A DNA stretch of 64,000 nt, from contig NZ_JAXMOH010000006.1 of NCBI RefSeq assembly GCF_034670005.1, positions 124,001 through 188,000 on the forward strand, given 5' to 3'. The translations under genes were made by a program, and so were the position numbers. Shown one piece after another: positions 60,214 through 64,000 of this stretch. The stretch is from Thalassobius sp034670005. GTDB taxonomy: Bacteria > Pseudomonadota > Alphaproteobacteria > Rhodobacterales > Rhodobacteraceae. Under the pieces are notes generated by a model. The model ran no database searches, was not told the DNA's origin, and saw nothing but the letters and a program-made list of their open reading frames with translations. Position 1 is the first letter of the stretch, and the number at the start of each line of letters is the position of its first letter.

Positions 60214-60453
60214 GGGAAACTATCCGGTGGCTGATGGATTATGAGATATTTGTTGCGGAGTATGCTCCATTTTTCAAGCAATAATGTTGTTTATATCTTC
60301 CAATTCCGCAGGAAATGCGGCTCTCGTTTTGTCTTGCCTCAATCCTGCCGGTGATCCGGTGAAACGTGATCTCTGCCCCGCGACAGTCGCGCCGCTTGCC
60401 CGCGCGCGCCGTGTCGCATAAACCCGGCGGCGCAGGACAGGAAAGGAACGCCG

Positions 60454-62250
60454 ATGGCCCGGACCCCGACCACGGTCAATGAGGACCGCGAGAAATCCAA
60501 ACATGTTGGTGCATTGCGCGATCTCTGGCCGTTTTTAAGCCCTTATAAATGGATGGTGTTTGGTGCCGGTCTGGCGCTGGTGCTGACGGCCAGCGTGTCG
60601 CTGACCCTGCCCTTGGCGGTGCGCCGGGTGGTGGATAATTTCAACGGTGCCGATGGCGCATTGCTAGATCAGTATTTTGGCGCGGCGCTGGCGCTTGCCG
60701 CGTTGTTGGCGCTGGGCACCGGTCTGCGCTATTCACTGGTGACGATACTGGGCGAACGGGTGGTGGCGGATATCCGCAAGGCGGTGTTCGACCGTATCAT
60801 CGGGATGAGCCCGGCGTTTTTCGAAAACATCATGACCGGCGAGGTGCTGAGCCGGATCACCACCGACACCACGTTGATCCTGTCGGTGATCGGGTCGTCG
60901 ATTTCGGTGGCGCTGCGCAATGTGCTGATCGTGTTCGGCGGCTTGGGTCTGATGCTGTTCACTTCGGCCAAACTGACCGGGCTGGTGCTACTGATCGTGC
61001 CGCTGGTGATCGTGCCGATCCTGACGCTGGGGCGCAGGCTGCGCAAGCTGAGCCGGGAAAATCAGGACTGGATCGCGGAAAGTTCCGGCAATGCATCCGA
61101 GGCGCTGTTGAGCGTACAGACGGTTCAGGCCTTTACCAATGAACGCGGCGCGCGGTGCGATTTCGCCCATGTGACCGAGGCCAGCTATATTTCGGCCAGA
61201 CGCCGGGTCGCCACCCGGGCGGTGATGACCGTGATTGTGATCTTCCTTGTCTTCGCCGGGGTTGTCGGTGTGCTGTGGATTGGTGCGAACGATGTGCGTT
61301 CGGGCACGATGAGCGCGGGCGCGCTGGTTCAGTTTGTGATCTATTCGGTGATGGTGGCAGGGTCGGTTGCGGCACTGTCCGAAGTCTGGGGCGAATTGCA
61401 ACGCGCGGCAGGCGCGACCGAACGGCTGGTGGAACTGTTGCACGCCCAAGACAGCGTCGCCGATGCGGCCACCCCCGTGCCGGTGCCCGTGCCGGTGACC
61501 GGCCATATCCGGTTTGACGCCGTCAATTTCCGTTATCCGTCGCGCCCGGATGTGTCGGCGCTGGACGCGGTCGATCTGGATATTCGTCCCGGTGAAACCG
61601 TGGCGCTGGTCGGGCCTTCGGGGGCGGGTAAAACCACGATCATTCAAACCATTTTGCGGTTCTATGATCCGCAATCGGGCCGGATCGAACTGGACGGAAC
61701 CGATCTGAAGGACATGGCACGCGGTGAATTCCGCAAACATCTGGCGCTGGTGCCGCAAGACCCGGTCATTTTCGCCACCACGGCGCGGGAAAACATCCGC
61801 TTCGGCCGCCCCGATGCCACCGATGCCGAGGTCGAGGCCGCCGCCAAGGCGGCCGCTGCGCATGATTTCATCATGAAGTTGCCCGAAGGCTATGAAGCCC
61901 AGGTCGGTGAACGCGGCGTGATGCTGTCGGGCGGGCAGAAACAGCGGATTGCCATCGCGCGCGCGATCTTGCGTGATGCGCCGGTTCTGCTGCTGGACGA
62001 AGCCACCAGCGCGCTGGATGCCGAAAGCGAACGCGCGGTACAGGCGGCGGTGGATGAGCTGTCGAAGAACCGAACAACGATCATCGTGGCGCACCGTTTG
62101 GCAACGGTGAAGAAGGCCGACCGGATCGTGGTGATGGAGGATGGCCAGGTCGTGGCGCAGGGAACCCATGACGAATTGGTTGCCGCAGGCGGGCTCTATG
62201 CCCGGCTGGCGCGGTTGCAGTTTACCGACGGCGCTGTCGAAGCGATTTGA
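60454..62250 (+). CDS. ABC exporter half-transporter (permease fused to ATPase, MsbA/LmrA type)
   Basis: The 598-aa protein has six membrane helices (about residues 25-300) and a C-terminal nucleotide-binding domain with Walker A GPSGAGKTT (near residue 390), signature LSGGQKQRIAIARAI, Walker B VLLLDEATSALD and the switch His in VAHRLATVKKAD. It works as a homodimer or heterodimer and exports lipids or drugs. AAGGA before 60454 sets the start. No partner half is adjacent. Confidence 0.93.
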   Translation: MARTPTTVNEDREKSKHVGALRDLWPFLSPYKWMVFGAGLALVLTASVSLTLPLAVRRVVDNFNGADGALLDQYFGAALALAALLALGTGLRYSLVTILGERVVADIRKAVFDRIIGMSPAFFENIMTGEVLSRITTDTTLILSVIGSSISVALRNVLIVFGGLGLMLFTSAKLTGLVLLIVPLVIVPILTLGRRLRKLSRENQDWIAESSGNASEALLSVQTVQAFTNERGARCDFAHVTEASYISARRRVATRAVMTVIVIFLVFAGVVGVLWIGANDVRSGTMSAGALVQFVIYSVMVAGSVAALSEVWGELQRAAGATERLVELLHAQDSVADAATPVPVPVPVTGHIRFDAVNFRYPSRPDVSALDAVDLDIRPGETVALVGPSGAGKTTIIQTILRFYDPQSGRIELDGTDLKDMARGEFRKHLALVPQDPVIFATTARENIRFGRPDATDAEVEAAAKAAAAHDFIMKLPEGYEAQVGERGVMLSGGQKQRIAIARAILRDAPVLLLDEATSALDAESERAVQAAVDELSKNRTTIIVAHRLATVKKADRIVVMEDGQVVAQGTHDELVAAGGLYARLARLQFTDGAVEAI

Positions 62251-62281
62251 AGTCCCCCCTCAGACCGTTTGGATAAACTGG

Positions 62282-62310
62282 AAAAAAGGGCGTGCTTCAC
62301 GCCCTTTTTT
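62282..62310 (+). terminator. Intrinsic terminator after the ABC exporter gene
   Basis: AAAAAAGGGCGTG (62282-62294) pairs with CACGCCCTTTTTT (62298-62310) across a CTT loop, with an outer A/T tract. Confidence 0.92.
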
Positions 62311-62424
62311 GGTTTTGACGTTGCGCAAGCCTGTGCGTGGCAGGCTTGTTTGTTTGCCAAAACCCTTTCACATTGGCAGCCAAGGGGAAACGGCCGAACG
62401 GGCCGATTGAGGGAGGACAAAGAG

Positions 62425-64000
62425 ATGCAGTTTGCGTCCATTGCAGATACCATCGCTATCGAACAGGAAATGTCTTGGGAAGACCGCGATGCGCCCAAGA
62501 CGCTGTATCAGTTGCTGACACGCACTAAGGACGCGCATGGCAACCGCGATGCGGTCACCTTTCAGCTGCAAAGCGGCCCCAAGGACCCGGCCGAAACACT
62601 CAGCTGGACGGAATTGCACGCCCGCACCTGTCAGGCCGCCAACATGTTTCGTGATCTGGGTATCGGTGAAACCGATGTGGTGGCCTGCGTCCTGCCCAAT
62701 TGCAATGAAACCGTCCTGACCATTCTGGGCGGGGCGATCGCCGGGATCATCAATCCGATCAATCCGCTGCTGGAACCGGAACAGATCAGCGCGATTTTGC
62801 GTGAAACCAAGGCCAAGGTCGTGGTCACGCTGAAATCCTTCCCCAAAACCGACGTGTCTCAGAAAACCGCCGAAGCGGTGCGCCACGCGCCGGGCGTGCA
62901 TACGGTTCTGGAAATTGACCTGAACCGTTACCTGACCCCGCCGAAAAGCTGGATAGTGCCGCTGGTACGGCCCAAAAGCGAAGGCGGCAGGCATCACGCC
63001 GATGTTCTGGATTTCAACAAGACTCTGAAAAAATATCCCCGTTCGCTGGCCTTTGCCGATGCAACCGGGGACCGGGTTGCCGCCTATTTCCATACCGGCG
63101 GCACCACCGGCATGCCGAAAGTGGCGCAGCACCGTTATTCCGGGATCATCTATAACGGCTGGTTGGGCGGGACGCTGCTCTATACCTCCGAAGACAAGGT
63201 GATCTGCCCGTTGCCGCTGTTCCACGTTTTTGCCTGTCATGTGATCTTGATGGCGGTGGTCACTTCCGGGGCGCATGTGGTGTTCCCAACCCCGGCCGGG
63301 TATCGCGGCGAGGGCGTGTTCGACAATTTCTGGCAATTGATCGAACGCTGGAAAATCACCTTTATCATCACCGTCCCGACCGCGATTTCGGCGCTGATGC
63401 AGCGCCCGGTCGATGCTGATGTATCTTCGGTGAAAACCTCTTTTTCGGGCTCGGCACCGTTGCCGCAGGAATTGTTCAACCGCTTTGAAAAGGCCAGCGG
63501 CGTCACCATCATCGAAGGCTATGGCCTGACCGAGGCGACCTGTCTGGTGTCGTGCAATCCGGTCGGTGGCGAGAAAAAGATTGGATCGGTCGGTATCCGC
63601 TTCCCCTATACCGATGTCCGCATTTTCAAGGAAGTGAACGGTGAGCCGGTTGAATGCGCCGCCGATGAGGTTGGCGAAATCTGCATCTCCAACCCCGGCG
63701 TCTGGTCTGGAAATACCTACACCGAGGCGGAAAAGAACAAGCAGCTATACCATTTCGACAAATATCTGCGCACCGGCGATCTGGGCCGGATTGATCCCGA
63801 TAATTACATCTGGATTACCGGGCGGGCCAAGGACCTGATCATTCGCGGCGGTCACAATATCGACCCTGCCGAAATCGAAGAGGCGCTTCTGGTTCATCAC
63901 GATGTCGCTTTCGCGGGGGCCATCGGTCAGCCCGACGCCCATGCCGGCGAGGTGCCCTGCGCCTATGTCGAACTGGTCGACGGGGCCAGCGTGACTGGCG
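62425..64000 (+). CDS. AMP-binding acyl-CoA synthetase, 3' end cut by the window
   Basis: The visible 525 residues form most of an ANL-superfamily ligase: FHTGGTTGMPKVAQHRYSG (P-loop-like), SFSGSAPLPQELF, IIEGYGLTEATCLV, LRTGDLGRIDPDNYIWITGRAKDLIIRGGHNIDPAEIEE. The frame stays open to the last base. AGGGAGGAC before 62425 gives the start. It activates a fatty acid or related acid with ATP and CoA. It is not listed as a complete reading frame because no stop lies within the window. Confidence 0.9.
   Translation, partial: MQFASIADTIAIEQEMSWEDRDAPKTLYQLLTRTKDAHGNRDAVTFQLQSGPKDPAETLSWTELHARTCQAANMFRDLGIGETDVVACVLPNCNETVLTILGGAIAGIINPINPLLEPEQISAILRETKAKVVVTLKSFPKTDVSQKTAEAVRHAPGVHTVLEIDLNRYLTPPKSWIVPLVRPKSEGGRHHADVLDFNKTLKKYPRSLAFADATGDRVAAYFHTGGTTGMPKVAQHRYSGIIYNGWLGGTLLYTSEDKVICPLPLFHVFACHVILMAVVTSGAHVVFPTPAGYRGEGVFDNFWQLIERWKITFIITVPTAISALMQRPVDADVSSVKTSFSGSAPLPQELFNRFEKASGVTIIEGYGLTEATCLVSCNPVGGEKKIGSVGIRFPYTDVRIFKEVNGEPVECAADEVGEICISNPGVWSGNTYTEAEKNKQLYHFDKYLRTGDLGRIDPDNYIWITGRAKDLIIRGGHNIDPAEIEEALLVHHDVAFAGAIGQPDAHAGEVPCAYVELVDGASVTG

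Noticed and set aside
60988..62169. 393-aa minus-strand reading frame over the ABC exporter gene
   Set aside because: Antisense shadow; the plus-strand gene has all ABC motifs.

Overview
The window looks like chromosomal DNA of an alphaproteobacterium of the order Rhodobacterales (Roseobacter/Rhodobacter group). The evidence is indirect but consistent: high GC with many Asp/Glu-rich proteins, typical alphaproteobacterial versions of FtsY, GlyA, XseA, PurD and YciB, paralogous acyl-CoA ligases and dehydrogenases of the type common in roseobacters, a TRAP transporter, and regulatory motifs that resemble Rhodobacter FnrL, PccR/ScfR and SqrR sites. I see no phage, insertion sequence, integrase, CRISPR array or rRNA. 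One tRNA gene, tRNA-Gly(TCC), is present.

Layout. 1-7.8 kb: 3' end of a Do/HtrA-type periplasmic protease, a peptidoglycan-binding lipoprotein, an adrenodoxin-type ferredoxin coupled to an FG-GAP protein, a PAS-LuxR regulator, purD divergent from xseA, and an AlkB-like hydroxylase. 7.8-16 kb: a YhhN-family membrane protein, ftsY with three closely spaced downstream genes (145-aa unknown, EamA transporter, YciB), a lone Phd-like antitoxin, a small membrane protein behind an FnrL-type promoter, an alpha/beta hydrolase, a DUF817 protein and glyA. 16-24 kb: nadK, a seven-heme cytochrome c with a TPR tail, a DUF4342 protein, prpE with TTTGCAAA boxes upstream, and maeB. 24-28.7 kb: the nucleoside salvage operon cdd-deoA-deoB-add-upp. 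28.7-35.7 kb: a SPOR-domain protein, a degenerate M48-like membrane protein, a DUF2892 protein behind a perfect ATTC-N8-GAAT palindrome, a DmdB-like acyl-CoA ligase, a serralysin-like RTX protease and a sulfotransferase.

35.8-44.4 kb is a fatty-acyl-CoA degradation region. It contains GST-fadA-fadJ, merR-acyl-CoA dehydrogenase and a second merR divergent from two PaaI thioesterases. The three control regions share ACG-N3-CGT or ACG-N4-CGT dyads, so I infer common control by the two MerR proteins. 44.4-52.3 kb: a MATE exporter, DUF952-pyrD-arsC, a secreted protein of unknown function, a 5'-nucleotidase, an isochorismatase-like hydrolase and a divergent GlxA-type regulator.

52.3-52.5 kb holds a candidate small RNA on the minus strand: a loop displaying CCUCCUCCC (anti-Shine-Dalgarno) followed by an intrinsic terminator. 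52.7-59.1 kb: tRNA-Gly, then a winged-helix regulator divergent from a complete TRAP transporter (dctP, dctQ, dctM) contiguous with pxpB, pxpC and pxpA. I read this as a 5-oxoproline (pyroglutamate) uptake and ring-opening operon. 59.1-64 kb: LysE exporter with Lrp regulator, an ABC exporter half-transporter, and an acyl-CoA synthetase cut off by the window edge.

Most genes are ordinary housekeeping or catabolic genes. The items most worth a second look are the candidate CCUCCUCCC RNA, the FnrL-controlled 60-aa membrane protein, the SqrR-like palindrome, the MerR dyad set, the pyroglutamate operon and the seven-heme TPR cytochrome.
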